Source of the DNA: a cyanobacterium PCC 7702 | Lineage (GTDB): Bacteria; Cyanobacteriota; Cyanobacteriia; Cyanobacteriales; Nostocaceae | Assembly: GCA_000332255.1 (NCBI GenBank) | Contig: KB235926.1 | Coordinates: forward strand, 2,837,822 to 2,901,821 | Length of the DNA: 64,000 nucleotides | Direction of reading: 5' to 3' | Part shown: positions 9,071 through 18,903 of the stretch, one piece after another | Numbering within the stretch: position 1 is the stretch's first letter | Layout of the letters: the number at the start of each line of letters is the position of its first letter | Notes under the pieces: generated by a model | What the model was told of the DNA's origin: nothing | The model's database searches: none | What the model saw: only the letters and a program-made list of their open reading frames with translations | Program-made: the position numbers and the translations under genes

Positions 9071-10279
9071 CTACTGGCTGTTAAATGTTTTTTTGGGAAT
9101 AATTTCTGTTACCACCCGATTGCGCGAGTTACCACCACTAACAACGATATTTTCTGTTTCAATATTACCAACTGCGTTTTCACCCGTAAATGTCATTGGC
9201 GGGTCAAGTTGTTTATAAATTACATTTCCTTGGGCTTCCACTAATTTGCGCTCGAGATACCATGTTAAGGTTTGAGAGTTGAGGACTTGGCGGTGTTCTC
9301 CAACACCCCTAACATTACCCGTTAAGTAAGCAGTTTTTTCGAGTATTTTGAATTGGCCTTGATTAGCTGTAACAGTTACCTTTTCGCCACGATGGTACAG
9401 GCGTACGGGAGCGTTTGTAGTTACGGTTTCTGTGCTTAAGTTCCAACTTACAGAGTTACTGTTAATTTGCAGTGGTGGTTCTAGTAATTCTATTTGAGCA
9501 TTTTTAGTAATAGAAGCAATTTTAGTTTTTAAGTTGACTTCAGCTGCATCTCCCCTACCGCGATCGCTAATTTGATTATTTTTGTAGCGATCAATTTGTA
9601 AAGGGCGATCGCCTATTAATTTTTCATCTTTAATTTGCCAAATTAAATGTTCTGTACGCATCTGTAAAGGTGGTTCGATGCAGTTAGCTACCACTCCTCC
9701 AGAAAAATCTACTCGTTGAGTACGAGTTTTGACTCGCGCTTCCTGCGCTACTGCTTGTAATTGTTTGTGTGTTCCGTTAATTTGATGGCGAACTATTAAC
9801 AAGTCTTCCTGGGGGCGCCATTCTAGTTCGTTACCTCGCAATACCGTACCATTGCGAGGATCGGTAGCAACTATATTACCCTTGAGGAATAATCGTTTCC
9901 CATCCTGTTCGATATCTGCTTTTTGCGCTTGTACTTGGTAAACTATTTGGCCATCTTGGTAAAGTTCGCCGTAGGGACTTTCTGCTTGACCGATTTGCTG
10001 TTCTTTAGTATATTTTGCTCGTTTAGCCTTGACTTTCCAAATCGGTCGTCCTCTATCATCTGCTTGTTCTAAAGTTACTTCAAAGAAAGTTAATTTACTC
10101 TCGGAGTTTTGAGCTTGGGGAGTGTCCGCAGGTGGTTTTGTAAGCTTAGCGCTATTCCCGCATCCCGTTAGCCCAAAAACTACCATTAAGCTCAAAGGTA
10201 AAAGATACAGCAAGTGGGAGAGTGTCCGAGCTGGCGAGCAATTTTTATACCTCTCCCTATTGTTACATAACTGTTTCAT
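9071..10279 (-). CDS. lptC: LPS export periplasmic protein LptC, long cyanobacterial form
   Basis: 402 residues. The N-terminus carries a hydrophobic segment ending in a lipobox-like LTGC (Cys at about 40), followed by repeated short beta strands of the OstA/LptC jellyroll type (for example DGKRLFLKGNIVATDPRNG and EKTAYLTGNVRGVG). LptC links the inner-membrane LptBFG extractor to LptA on the way to the outer membrane. At roughly twice the length of enterobacterial LptC, it seems to combine LptC- and LptA-like repeats, as in other cyanobacteria. Its ATG overlaps the TGA of the upstream NYN-domain gene (ATGA at 10276-10279), so the two are translationally coupled. Confidence 0.88.
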   Translation of the reverse strand: MKQLCNNRERYKNCSPARTLSHLLYLLPLSLMVVFGLTGCGNSAKLTKPPADTPQAQNSESKLTFFEVTLEQADDRGRPIWKVKAKRAKYTKEQQIGQAESPYGELYQDGQIVYQVQAQKADIEQDGKRLFLKGNIVATDPRNGTVLRGNELEWRPQEDLLIVRHQINGTHKQLQAVAQEARVKTRTQRVDFSGGVVANCIEPPLQMRTEHLIWQIKDEKLIGDRPLQIDRYKNNQISDRGRGDAAEVNLKTKIASITKNAQIELLEPPLQINSNSVSWNLSTETVTTNAPVRLYHRGEKVTVTANQGQFKILEKTAYLTGNVRGVGEHRQVLNSQTLTWYLERKLVEAQGNVIYKQLDPPMTFTGENAVGNIETENIVVSGGNSRNRVVTEIIPKKTFNSQ

Positions 10280-10917
10280 TCTGAAATTTCGAACTGTCCT
10301 GGATCTGTATCCGTGGGTTGTTCTAAAAAATTTATACTTGATATAGGTCGGTAGGGATAGCCTTGGCGGGGAGTTTTCTGGATATCTTCTTTAATTGCTT
10401 CTAAATCTATGTAGCGATCGCTAACATTTATCAAACTGTCGCTTGTCATAGAACGCAAACTCACCACTTCCACCCGCACTCCTCTGTAGCTAACGGAATT
10501 GACCGCATACGCTAGGTCGCCGTCGCCGCTTACTAGCACTGCTGTGTCGTAGGAGTCTACCAAAGCCATCATATCAACCGCAATTTCTACATCTAAGTTT
10601 GCCTTTTTAGAGCCGTCTGGTAATTGTACTAAATCCTTGGCTATGACTCGATAACCGTTGCGACGCATCCATAACAAAAAGCCTTGCTGCTTTTCGTTTG
10701 TTCTGTCCACGCCTGTATAAAAAAAGGCACGCAGTAGCCTCGAGCCACCTGTTAGTCGACACAAAAGCTTGGTGTAATCAATTTCTATCCCTAATTGTAA
10801 CGCTGCATAAAATAAATTGGAGCCATCTATAAATATAGCAACGCGACCTCGATTTTCTAACACTTGCTCCGGCGTAAATATCGAGTCGTTTTCCAAATTA
10901 TTCAACATTGTTGTCAT
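10276..10917 (-). CDS. LabA-like NYN domain protein (DUF88)
   Basis: 213 residues with a PIN-like NYN fold. The acidic motifs are in order: IFIDGSNLFYA (28-38), KKANLDVEIAVDMMAL and VSGDGDLAYAV. These would bind a metal for RNA cleavage. The closest named family member is LabA, which modulates circadian gene expression in Synechococcus; LabA-like paralogues also exist, so the symbol is withheld. The gene overlaps lptC by 4 bp and precedes it, an arrangement without an obvious functional reason. AT-rich sequence upstream probably carries the shared promoter. Confidence 0.88.
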   Translation of the reverse strand: MTTMLNNLENDSIFTPEQVLENRGRVAIFIDGSNLFYAALQLGIEIDYTKLLCRLTGGSRLLRAFFYTGVDRTNEKQQGFLLWMRRNGYRVIAKDLVQLPDGSKKANLDVEIAVDMMALVDSYDTAVLVSGDGDLAYAVNSVSYRGVRVEVVSLRSMTSDSLINVSDRYIDLEAIKEDIQKTPRQGYPYRPISSINFLEQPTDTDPGQFEISE

Positions 10918-11059
10918 ACCTCATTTTTTATGGATTTAATAATTGATACTTGTGAGAGAATCATAAAAGTTTACAGAAGCTTATTAATTTTTTAGGGCTA
11001 ATGTAATCAGCCCTGGGAAAACAAACAAATTCACCCAATACAAAAAAATTGCTGGAGAA

Positions 11060-12655
11060 TTATTTCAAGCTTTGAATACGTTTAAAAACAGGACGGGGTT
11101 CACCTAATGTTTGTTTGCTAGTCAGCAGTCCCCATTTACTATGAATGGCAAAGGGGGCCGCACTAGCAATTTGTGCTTGCTCGTTGAAGTCGATTCCAAA
11201 ACCCAGTTGCTGATAAATATCGCTACTGATATTGGGAATCACTGGAGATAAAAGATAAGCTGCTAACCTTACTGATTCTAAAACTGCATACAATACTTCT
11301 TCTGTTGCTCTTTGCTGTCCTTGTTTATACAAAGACCAAGGGGCTTGTTCATCTATAAATTTATTGCTGGCTTGTACTAGCTTCAGAACCGCTTCGCAAG
11401 CTTGGTTGAAAGCCAAGGCCTCATAGGCAATTTCTACCTGTTTTCCTAGCTGAGAACCAATAATTTTTAAAGGATGATCCTCCGGAATATCTTCACTTGC
11501 AATTGAGGGAATGTTGCCAGCACAGTATTTTTTCACCATATTGAGAGTGCGATTAAGCAAATTACCTAAGTCATTTGCCAAATCTGCATTTAAAACATTT
11601 ATGAATCTAACTTCATTAAAATCCCCATCTTTGCCAAATTCGATTTCCTTAAGAAAGTAATAACGAACGGCGTCTGCACCATAGTTTGCAGTCAGTGCTA
11701 CCGGGTCGAGAGTGTTACCCAAGCTTTTACCCATTTTCTGACCGTCTTTAGTTAAAAAGCCGTGTCCAAATATTCTTTCCGGTACGGGTAACCCCGCTGA
11801 CATAAGCATTGCTGGCCAGTAAATTGCATGAAAGCGCAAGATATCCTTACCAATCAGGTGCAAATTTACCGGCCACCAGCGGGAAAGAGCATTTTCTAAA
11901 GTTGGTTGTGCATCTGGCTCTAGCAAGGCTGTGACGTATCCTAACAGAGCATCAAACCAGACATACAGCGTGTGATGGGGATCCGTTGGTACTGGAAAAC
12001 CCCAGTCCACGTTGAGCCGCGAAATAGAGAAATCCTGCAGTCCCTGTTTGACAAAGTTCACAACTTCGTTGCGACGGCTTTCTGGCTGGATAAAATCTGG
12101 TCTGGATTGGTATAACTCCTCTAATTGACTTTGGTATTTAGACAGGCGGAAGAAATAATTCTGCTCGTCTCGCCATTCTGCCTGCTTGTTGGTATGGATC
12201 GGGCAACGGTATCCTTCTAGTAATTCCCGTTCTTCTTTGAATTCTTCGCAGGAAACACAATACCAGCCTTTTTGTTGTCCCAAATAAATGTCACCGCCAG
12301 ACCAAACTCGCAGGAAAAACTCCTTGACGAGTGCTTCATGTCGGGGATCGGTGGTACGAATAAAGCGATCGTACTTGATATTTAACAACTGCCACAGAGA
12401 AACAAAGCTGGCGGACATGCGATCGCAAAAATTTTTTGGGGATAATCCTTTGTCTTCGGCTGTTCTTTGAATTTTTTGTCCGTGCTCATCTGTACCTGTT
12501 ACCAGCAACACTGAGTGTCCTAAAAGTCTTTGGAAGCGCGCCACCACATCTGCGGCGATCGTTGTGTATGCACTGCCAATGTGGGGCAAATCGTTTACGT
12601 AGTATAGAGGTGTTGTAAGTGCAAATGTATTTTTTGTTCTCTTCACTAGATTCAT
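11060..12655 (-). CDS. metG: Methionyl-tRNA synthetase
   Basis: A class I aminoacyl-tRNA synthetase charging tRNA-Met. Sequence signs are the HIGH-type motif PHIGSAY near residue 24, a zinc-binding Cys pair region (CVSCEEF ... CPIH), and the KMSKS-type motif KMGKSLGN. At 531 residues it lacks the C-terminal tRNA-binding dimerisation domain found in longer MetG proteins, as is usual in cyanobacteria. The anticodon-binding helical domain is present at the C-terminus. It is a monocistronic gene on the minus strand. Confidence 0.96.
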   Translation of the reverse strand: MNLVKRTKNTFALTTPLYYVNDLPHIGSAYTTIAADVVARFQRLLGHSVLLVTGTDEHGQKIQRTAEDKGLSPKNFCDRMSASFVSLWQLLNIKYDRFIRTTDPRHEALVKEFFLRVWSGGDIYLGQQKGWYCVSCEEFKEERELLEGYRCPIHTNKQAEWRDEQNYFFRLSKYQSQLEELYQSRPDFIQPESRRNEVVNFVKQGLQDFSISRLNVDWGFPVPTDPHHTLYVWFDALLGYVTALLEPDAQPTLENALSRWWPVNLHLIGKDILRFHAIYWPAMLMSAGLPVPERIFGHGFLTKDGQKMGKSLGNTLDPVALTANYGADAVRYYFLKEIEFGKDGDFNEVRFINVLNADLANDLGNLLNRTLNMVKKYCAGNIPSIASEDIPEDHPLKIIGSQLGKQVEIAYEALAFNQACEAVLKLVQASNKFIDEQAPWSLYKQGQQRATEEVLYAVLESVRLAAYLLSPVIPNISSDIYQQLGFGIDFNEQAQIASAAPFAIHSKWGLLTSKQTLGEPRPVFKRIQSLK

Positions 12656-13028
12656 GCAAAATAATAAAATAAATTAGATTAAAATTGTTTTCTATATTTT
12701 AGATTGTTTAGGCAAAACCACACCATTATACTACACAAATGCTATATTTTCAAGCAATACTATAATATTAGCAAATTTCTGCCAGGGAAAATTAGTTTTT
12801 TATTAGATAGAAATTTACTTAATTTTTTTTACTAAAAACATATAAAATTGCCACTATTAATACTTAAGAAAATTTGTTGATGAAACTGATTTTGATAACA
12901 AAAATACATTCCTGTCTTGGCGTGAACAAAGATATTTCTATCTTCAGGCAGTTTCGGAAAAAGTAAAGAAATGTAAAATTCAATTCAGAAGAAAATTTAT
13001 ACTTGCGGAAAATTGTTGCAGAAGAGAT
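12656..13028. other. AT-rich intergenic region between metG and acyltransferase
   Basis: 373 bp between divergent genes, very AT-rich, with no open frame. It should hold two divergent promoters, but none is distinctive. Confidence 0.5.
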
Positions 13029-13751
13029 ATGAGTGCAAGTAGTTCCTTAGATATTTCTCGCTGGTTGTTGTCGGCACTCTCAACGAAAATGTTTCGCTAC
13101 TATGAGGATAGAATTCCCCGAGATGCCAGCGTGTTAGTGGTGAGCAATCATCGCAGCTTCATGGATGCACCAGTTTTGATGGCAGCGCTGTCTAGTCCGA
13201 TTCGCTTTGCTTGCCATCACTACATGAGTCAAGTCCCAGTCATGCGAGAAATCATTACGGCCTTGGGATGCTTTCCTTTAGAAGCAGATCGAAAACGCCA
13301 GCAAAGCTTTTTTCAGCAAGCACAAAAGCTGTTGCAATTAAAGCAAGTAGTGGGTGTTTTCCCCGAAGGCGCACCACCGATGGTGAAATTGACTCCACCC
13401 CAGCAAGTAGGAGAGTTTCAGCGAGGTTTTGCCCATTTGGCGTTACGAGCAGCAGTGCAGGATTTAGCAGTTTTACCGGTGGCGATCGCCTCTTTAGAGG
13501 AAATGAACACATATGCTATACCTTTAAAGATATTAAGTTTTTTCGATCCCAGCGAACCTTTATTTGCTCAACCTGGTTGGCACCCTCTGGTTATCTACAA
13601 TCGCGTGGCTGTGCTGATCGGTCGTCCCTTTTGGATCAGACCCCAACACCAACAAAAATACCAGGGAAAACAAGCCAAAACTGTTGTAGCTGAACTAACA
13701 GAACATTGTTATTGCGAAATTACCAATTTGCTACGCCAAGGATGCTATTAA
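13029..13751 (+). CDS. 1-acyl-glycerol-3-phosphate acyltransferase-like (PlsC/LPLAT family)
   Basis: 240 residues with the PlsC catalytic motif VSNHRSFMDAPVL (His41, Asp46; HX4D) and the substrate-binding FPEGA motif (111-115). It would transfer an acyl group to a lipid hydroxyl at the membrane. The gene directly downstream encodes an alpha/beta hydrolase of the type fused to an acyltransferase in plant phytyl ester synthases and their cyanobacterial homologue. The pair may therefore make phytyl esters or acyl-plastoquinone rather than phosphatidic acid. That is an inference from neighbourhood and similarity. An ordinary lysophosphatidate acyltransferase remains possible. Confidence 0.87.
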   Translation: MSASSSLDISRWLLSALSTKMFRYYEDRIPRDASVLVVSNHRSFMDAPVLMAALSSPIRFACHHYMSQVPVMREIITALGCFPLEADRKRQQSFFQQAQKLLQLKQVVGVFPEGAPPMVKLTPPQQVGEFQRGFAHLALRAAVQDLAVLPVAIASLEEMNTYAIPLKILSFFDPSEPLFAQPGWHPLVIYNRVAVLIGRPFWIRPQHQQKYQGKQAKTVVAELTEHCYCEITNLLRQGCY

Positions 13752-13839
13752 ACAGTTTCCAGTCAACAGTAGTTAGTAGTTCCCAGTCAAAACCTTTTTG
13801 ACTAAAAACTAATAACGAATCACTAATGACCAAATTAAA

Positions 13840-14667
13840 ATGTCTATCCCAAAAGTAGAACTGAAGCCATGTTTCCTTACCCCGAGACGCTTGCAGCCAA
13901 ATTATCCGCTGTTTGTATATTTACCCGGGATGGATGGAACCGGTCAACTGTTACGAACTCAAACAGCAGGATTAGAAGCTGGTTTTGACGTTCGCTGTCT
14001 GGCAATTCCCCGCGAGGACAGAAGTACCTGGGACGTACTAACTCACAACGTATTAAACTTAATTCACGCCGAACTCGAAAAAAGTTCCCAACGTGCAGTT
14101 TACCTGTGTGGCGAATCTTTTGGGGGTTGCTTGGCTCAAAAAGTAGCCGTAGCTGCACCGCAGTTATTTAAACGAATTATTCTCATCAATCCTGCTTCTA
14201 GCTTTCATCTTCGCCCGCTGTACGAATGGGCCTCCCAATTTACTAGCTTGGTACCACCGTGTGTTTTTGATTTTGGCGTAGTGGGATTGCTGCCATTTTT
14301 AACAGCTTTATCACGCATTTCCAGGAGCGATCGCCAAGAACTTCTCAGAACCATACGTTCCATACCAGCAGAAACAGTTTGCTGGCGATTATCTCTAATT
14401 AAAGAATTTCACGTGGAACAAGAGCAATTGCACAAGCTTGCTCAACCTGTTTTGCTCCTTGCTAGCGCCATGGACAGGCTTTTACCTTCCCTGGCGGAAG
14501 CACAACGATTAGCCAAGATTTTACCCAATTCCAAAATAGTAATTTTGCCAGAAAGCGGCCACGCTTGCTTGCTAGAAACAGATATCAACCTGTATGAAAT
14601 TATGAAACAACAAAATTTTTTAGAAACTAGTGTCCCAAAAGTCGATGAAGTAGAACTCAAAAGTTAA
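13840..14667 (+). CDS. Alpha/beta hydrolase resembling the esterase half of phytyl ester synthase
   Basis: 275 residues. LFVYLPGMDGTGQLL (24-38) provides the oxyanion region, GESFGG is the nucleophile elbow (Ser93), and ASAMDRLLP (Asp212) and PESGHACLL (His241) complete a catalytic triad. The YLPG-DGTG opening and GESFGGCLA elbow recall the N-terminal domain of plant PES1/PES2. The gene follows the acyltransferase by 88 bp on the same strand. Its likely role is ester hydrolysis or acyl transfer on lipids, with the partner acyltransferase. No signal peptide is seen. Confidence 0.85.
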   Translation: MSIPKVELKPCFLTPRRLQPNYPLFVYLPGMDGTGQLLRTQTAGLEAGFDVRCLAIPREDRSTWDVLTHNVLNLIHAELEKSSQRAVYLCGESFGGCLAQKVAVAAPQLFKRIILINPASSFHLRPLYEWASQFTSLVPPCVFDFGVVGLLPFLTALSRISRSDRQELLRTIRSIPAETVCWRLSLIKEFHVEQEQLHKLAQPVLLLASAMDRLLPSLAEAQRLAKILPNSKIVILPESGHACLLETDINLYEIMKQQNFLETSVPKVDEVELKS

Positions 14668-14831
14668 ATCGCGCTACACTAGCATTTGTTACTTATGGCG
14701 GGGAAAAAGTTAGTCAAATATCAGGAAAACACTTGATTTGAAATTATTGACTTATCCTTGGGGGAGGAAGTCAACTACCAGATAGTTTCGCTACAACCAA
14801 AATATCAAAAACTTCCCCAAGACTTGTGAAA

Positions 14832-16010
14832 ATGACGGACAATCAAATCAAATCCACGACTAAAAGTGAGGAACAAGACCAACTATCTGTATGGGAACCT
14901 GCAACACAAACACTAGGTAATGTTGTGGGAACAACAGTCAGTGTGGGTGCTGCAGCTACCAGTACAGCTGCAGAAGCAGGAAAAGCAGTTATCGAGACAG
15001 CAAGCGCAGTTGGAGAAGCAACGATCAAACAAACCCACAAGCTGATCGAGCAAGCAGCCTCTACCGCCGGACAAGTTACAGAATATCTCGGGCAAAATTG
15101 GCTGATTCGCAAGCTGGCAGGCGTTTTAAACCTCAATTGGCTAATCGGTGCCAGCAACAATGTAGATCCAGAAAAAGCCACAGCAGTAGTGAAAAAACTG
15201 CAACAACGGTATCCCAACGAATCACCCAATCAAATAGCCCACCGGATCGTGCTCTCAAAAGCTGCCAAAGCTAGCGGAATTGGCTTTGCTAGCAGTATTT
15301 TACCAGGATTTGCCGCCGCGTTGTTGGCTGTGGATTTGGCAGCTACGACCCAATTGCAATCAGAAATGATTTATCAAATTGCAGCCGCCTATGGATTGGA
15401 TTTAAAAGATCTAGCCCGTAAAGGAGAAGTTTTGGCAATTTTTGGCTTGGCGCTGGGTGGCGGACGGCTTTTGAGAACTGCTGGTTTGGGTTTGCTGCGA
15501 AACGTACCTTTTGCCGGTGCGGTAATTGGTGCTAGCTCGAATGCCACAATGGTGTATTCGTTGGGATATGCCGCTTGTCGATTTTATGAAGCTAAATTAG
15601 ATGCATCTAAATCACTGTTTTCCAGAGAAACACTGCAAGATTTAGAACAACAAAGCGATCGCTATCTGAAAAAAGCCACGCAAATGCAAACAGTCATGGA
15701 CCAAATCTTAGTTCACACAATCTTAGCCAGCTATCCAGACAAAAATTGGCAAGAAATATTGCCAGAATTAAAAGCTTTACCCATGAGTCCGCAATCTTCA
15801 AAAGCGATCGAGCAAAACCTGGCATCACCCCAACCGTTAGATAGGCTTCTCGAGCAGCTCGATCGTGATTTTGCAGTACCGTTGCTAGCTCAGTGTTATC
15901 GGCTCGCAAAACTCAAAGGTGAAATTTCACCCGCACAACGAAAAGTGATGGATGCGATCGCGACTTCGTTTGACATCGACTTAGATGCCATTGAAGAAAG
16001 CACTCAATAG
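14832..16010 (+). CDS. EcsC-like membrane-associated protein with TerB-like tail
   Basis: 392 residues of unknown function. Residues 25-100 are rich in Ala/Thr/Val with repeated small residues, forming an amphipathic helical segment. Residues 125-255 look like the EcsC domain: a cationic helix, then hydrophobic stretches (SSILPGFAAALLAVDLAAT and GLLRNVPFAGAVIGASSNA). The last 45 residues (LLAQCYRLAKLKGEISPAQRKVMDAI) resemble the helix pair of TerB-type domains. A membrane-surface role in stress is suggested by family, not shown. The ATG at 14832 is chosen; a GTG at 14826 would add two residues. No operon partner is evident. Confidence 0.75.
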   Translation: MTDNQIKSTTKSEEQDQLSVWEPATQTLGNVVGTTVSVGAAATSTAAEAGKAVIETASAVGEATIKQTHKLIEQAASTAGQVTEYLGQNWLIRKLAGVLNLNWLIGASNNVDPEKATAVVKKLQQRYPNESPNQIAHRIVLSKAAKASGIGFASSILPGFAAALLAVDLAATTQLQSEMIYQIAAAYGLDLKDLARKGEVLAIFGLALGGGRLLRTAGLGLLRNVPFAGAVIGASSNATMVYSLGYAACRFYEAKLDASKSLFSRETLQDLEQQSDRYLKKATQMQTVMDQILVHTILASYPDKNWQEILPELKALPMSPQSSKAIEQNLASPQPLDRLLEQLDRDFAVPLLAQCYRLAKLKGEISPAQRKVMDAIATSFDIDLDAIEESTQ

Positions 16011-16145
16011 TTAACGGCAAGCAGATAATGTCATTCCTGACGACCTTTTTGCTGTCTTTGTGCTGGGAGTGTTTGCTCTACCAAAGTTCATAACCTGAAT
16101 TATACGCAATACTGGTACAAGAACTTTTATATTGAAACAGCAAAA

Positions 16146-17624
16146 ATGGAAATTCGGCCGATTAACACCCCGATTTCAGAATGGACAGGGGATGGATTAG
16201 CTATAGGATTATTTGAAGACGCAGTAGATTTAACTGGCGAGCTTGCAGAATTAGATACAAAGCTTGCTGGTAACCTCAAAGAATTAATCGCCGAGGAGGA
16301 ATTCAAAGGCAAAACCGGTAGCAGTGCAGTGACAAGAATCGCAACTAACAACAGTTTAGTTCGCAAAGTCATGCTAGTAGGTTTGGGTAAAGCAGAAGCT
16401 CTAAAACTAGATACTTTGCGGCGTGCTGCAGCTACGGCAGCTCGATTGGCTAAAAAGCAAAAATGCAAAACCGCGGGCATTTTTTTGCCTATTTGGAATC
16501 ACGCTCCCGCCCAAACTGCTCAAGCCCTGGCGGAAGGAGTACAATTAGGACTGTATCAAGACCATCGCTTTAAGTCGGAGCCAGAAGATAAAGGTCCCCA
16601 AGTAGAAAGAATAGATTTGCTGGGGTTGGGCGGACAAGAAGCAGCAGTAAATCGCGCCAATCAAATTATTTCCGGAGTAACTCTGGCCAGACAACTGGTA
16701 GCAGCTCCTGCTAACGAGGTAACACCAATTACTATGGCAGAAACGGCAATGGCGATCGCCTCGGAACACAAGCTGCAGGTAGAAATTCTAGAACAAGAAG
16801 ATTGTGAAAAACTGGGAATGGGTGCTTTTTTGGGAGTGGCAAAAGGTTCGGATTTGCCCCCGAAATTCATTCACCTCACCTACAAACCAGAAGGTACGCC
16901 CAAACGCAAGCTAGCCGTCATCGGTAAAGGTTTGACCTTTGATTCTGGCGGACTAAATATCAAAGTGGCAGGAAGCGGAATCGAAAATATGAAAATTGAC
17001 ATGGGTGGCGCTGCAGCAATTTTGGGTGCTGCCAAGGCGATCGCCCAACTGCAGCCAGAAGATGTGGAAGTTCATTTTATTTCCGCAGTGACAGAAAATA
17101 TGATCAGCGGTCACGCCATGCACCCAGGGGATATTCTCAAGGCGTCTAACGGGAAAACCATTGAAGTCAACAACACTGATGCCGAAGGACGTTTGACCCT
17201 GGCAGATGCTTTGGTATTTGCTGAAAAGTTAGGAGTAGACGCGATCGTTGATTTAGCTACCCTTACAGGTGCTTGCGTGATCGCCCTGGGCGATGATATT
17301 GCTGGTTTGTTTACTCCTGATGACACCCTCGCCCAGCAATTAGAAGCAGCCGCTGAAAGCACAGGCGAAAAAATCTGGCGCATGCCAATGGAAGAAAAAT
17401 ATTTTGAGGGCTTAAAGTCTAATATTGCGGATATGAAAAACACTGGACCCCGCGCTGCTGGTTCTATTACCGCTGCTCTTTTTTTAAAACAGTTCGTCAA
17501 AGACACTCCTTGGGCCCATCTTGATATTGCCGGTCCGGTTTGGACTGAGAAAGAAAATGGCTACAATGGCTCCGGAGCCACTGGCTTTGGCGTACGTCTG
17601 TTGGTGAACTGGATACTAAGTTAA
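16146..17624 (+). CDS. pepA: Leucyl aminopeptidase (M17)
   Basis: A cytoplasmic two-metal aminopeptidase that removes N-terminal residues from peptides. It is 492 residues, normal for PepA. The catalytic domain has [16 protein letters not shown], the [13 protein letters not shown] segment and the signature [14 protein letters not shown], which supply the metal ligands. The N-terminal domain is the divergent macro-like PepA_N region. It is monocistronic and converges on the LOG-family gene. Confidence 0.96.
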   Translation: MEIRPINTPISEWTGDGLAIGLFEDAVDLTGELAELDTKLAGNLKELIAEEEFKGKTGSSAVTRIATNNSLVRKVMLVGLGKAEALKLDTLRRAAATAARLAKKQKCKTAGIFLPIWNHAPAQTAQALAEGVQLGLYQDHRFKSEPEDKGPQVERIDLLGLGGQEAAVNRANQIISGVTLARQLVAAPANEVTPITMAETAMAIASEHKLQVEILEQEDCEKLGMGAFLGVAKGSDLPPKFIHLTYKPEGTPKRKLAVIGKGLTFDSGGLNIKVAGSGIENMKIDMGGAAAILGAAKAIAQLQPEDVEVHFISAVTENMISGHAMHPGDILKASNGKTIEVNNTDAEGRLTLADALVFAEKLGVDAIVDLATLTGACVIALGDDIAGLFTPDDTLAQQLEAAAESTGEKIWRMPMEEKYFEGLKSNIADMKNTGPRAAGSITAALFLKQFVKDTPWAHLDIAGPVWTEKENGYNGSGATGFGVRLLVNWILS

Positions 17625-17766
17625 CTCCTGGGAGGTTTGGGAGGCTATAAGTCCCACGTGAAAATTTTCTCAACAGTTTAGTGTCTTTGCCTGCTGAAAA
17701 TACTACCTAAATAATGGCCAACCCCTACCATCATCTTTGACTTGGTGTGGGAGAATCTCACAACAA

Positions 17767-17792
17767 AGGTGGGCTGGTTTTATGGCCCACCT
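17767..17792. terminator. Hairpin between convergent pepA and LOG-family genes
   Basis: AGGTGGGC (17767-17774) and GCCCACCT (17785-17792) form a perfect 8-bp stem with a 10-nt loop in the gap between convergent genes. There is no good T-run on either side, so termination is only likely from its position. Confidence 0.4.
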
Positions 17793-17817
17793 CTTGGAGC
17801 AAGTAGTTGTTGGCAGT

Positions 17818-18888
17818 TTATTTTCTTTCTGGATGTCCCCTTTCCTCTGGAGAAGGAGTTCCCATACTGTTAATTTCCGCAATCATTTGATACAGTCGAC
17901 CCAAATCGCGTTGATTGAAGTAAAGTACCAAACGAGGTAGTCCCAAGGCTTCATCTTGTCCTTCTTGGGGTAAGGCTTGACTTTTTTCAATCTTTCCTTT
18001 CACGAGAATGTCACTGAAGTTAGCGTTGAGTTTTTCAACTTCTGCATCGGATAATTCTGTTTTGAGTCGAATCACCAGGCGATCGCCTACGTAACGACTA
18101 GAGTGATAAACCTGGTAAAAACGAGTAATGGCATTGCAAGCTACAACTAAATCGTCTGTAACTGTATACAAACTTGGATCTTCCGGACTCACTAAACCTT
18201 TTTGCACCAAATGTTTAGTAATGTATTCGTTCCAAGACCGCCAGTAATCACCACCAGGGCGATCGATTAAAACCACCGGTACCGGACCAAATTTACCCGT
18301 TTGGCTTAAGGTCATGCATTCAAACGCTTCGTCTTGAGTGCCAAAACCGCCAGGAAAAAGCGCAACAGCATCGCTCTCTTTTAAAAGAAATAATTTGCGG
18401 GTGAAAAAATACTTAAAATGAATCAGTTTGGGATCGCCCTCGATAATTGGGTTTGCTTGCTGTTCAAAGGGCAATTGAATATTTAAACCAAAGGAGTTTT
18501 CTCGTCCAGCACCTTCGTTTCCAGCTTGCATAATTCCACCACCCCCACCAGTCATGACCATGAATCCCAACTGAGAAACATAGCGAGCAAATTCAACTGC
18601 CATTTGGTATTCTGGGGTTTCTGATGATAGACGAGCCGAACCAAAGATTGTCACTTTGCGGACGTGGCGGTAATTGTGAAACAACTGAAAACCCCGCTCC
18701 ATATCTGCTAAAGCAGCAGATAATATTTTCCAATCCAGGCGATCGAGTTCACTTCCAGCCAAGCGCACTATCGTTAATAATGCTTGCTGGATGTATTGTC
18801 GATGTTTCAACGTTGGTAAACGCTCAATTAATTCAGCGATCTCAGCTTGGATAGACTCTAATGTGTCAAACGACGCAGATGAGGTCAT
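17818..18888 (-). CDS. LOG family protein (lysine decarboxylase-like fold), long cyanobacterial form
   Basis: 356 residues from the ATG at 18888; a TTG five codons upstream is the alternative. The central Rossmann domain has GGGGGIMQAGNEGA and PGGFGTQDEAFE, the paired motifs of cytokinin riboside 5'-monophosphate phosphoribohydrolases (LOG). About 90 residues precede this core and about 110 follow it, so the protein is much longer than a minimal LOG enzyme of about 190 residues. Nucleotide-monophosphate hydrolysis is the expected chemistry; the true substrate is unknown. Confidence 0.87.
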   Translation of the reverse strand: MTSSASFDTLESIQAEIAELIERLPTLKHRQYIQQALLTIVRLAGSELDRLDWKILSAALADMERGFQLFHNYRHVRKVTIFGSARLSSETPEYQMAVEFARYVSQLGFMVMTGGGGGIMQAGNEGAGRENSFGLNIQLPFEQQANPIIEGDPKLIHFKYFFTRKLFLLKESDAVALFPGGFGTQDEAFECMTLSQTGKFGPVPVVLIDRPGGDYWRSWNEYITKHLVQKGLVSPEDPSLYTVTDDLVVACNAITRFYQVYHSSRYVGDRLVIRLKTELSDAEVEKLNANFSDILVKGKIEKSQALPQEGQDEALGLPRLVLYFNQRDLGRLYQMIAEINSMGTPSPEERGHPERK

Positions 18889-18903
18889 GAGAACTGTAGC
18901 CAA

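Noticed and set aside
10998..11020. AGGGCT/AGCCCT hairpin downstream of metG as a terminator
   Set aside because: The T-run is on the wrong side for metG, and no plus-strand gene ends here.
11060..12655. KMGKS instead of KMSKS in MetG as a sign of inactivation
   Set aside because: The middle residue of this motif varies in active enzymes; every other feature of MetG is intact.
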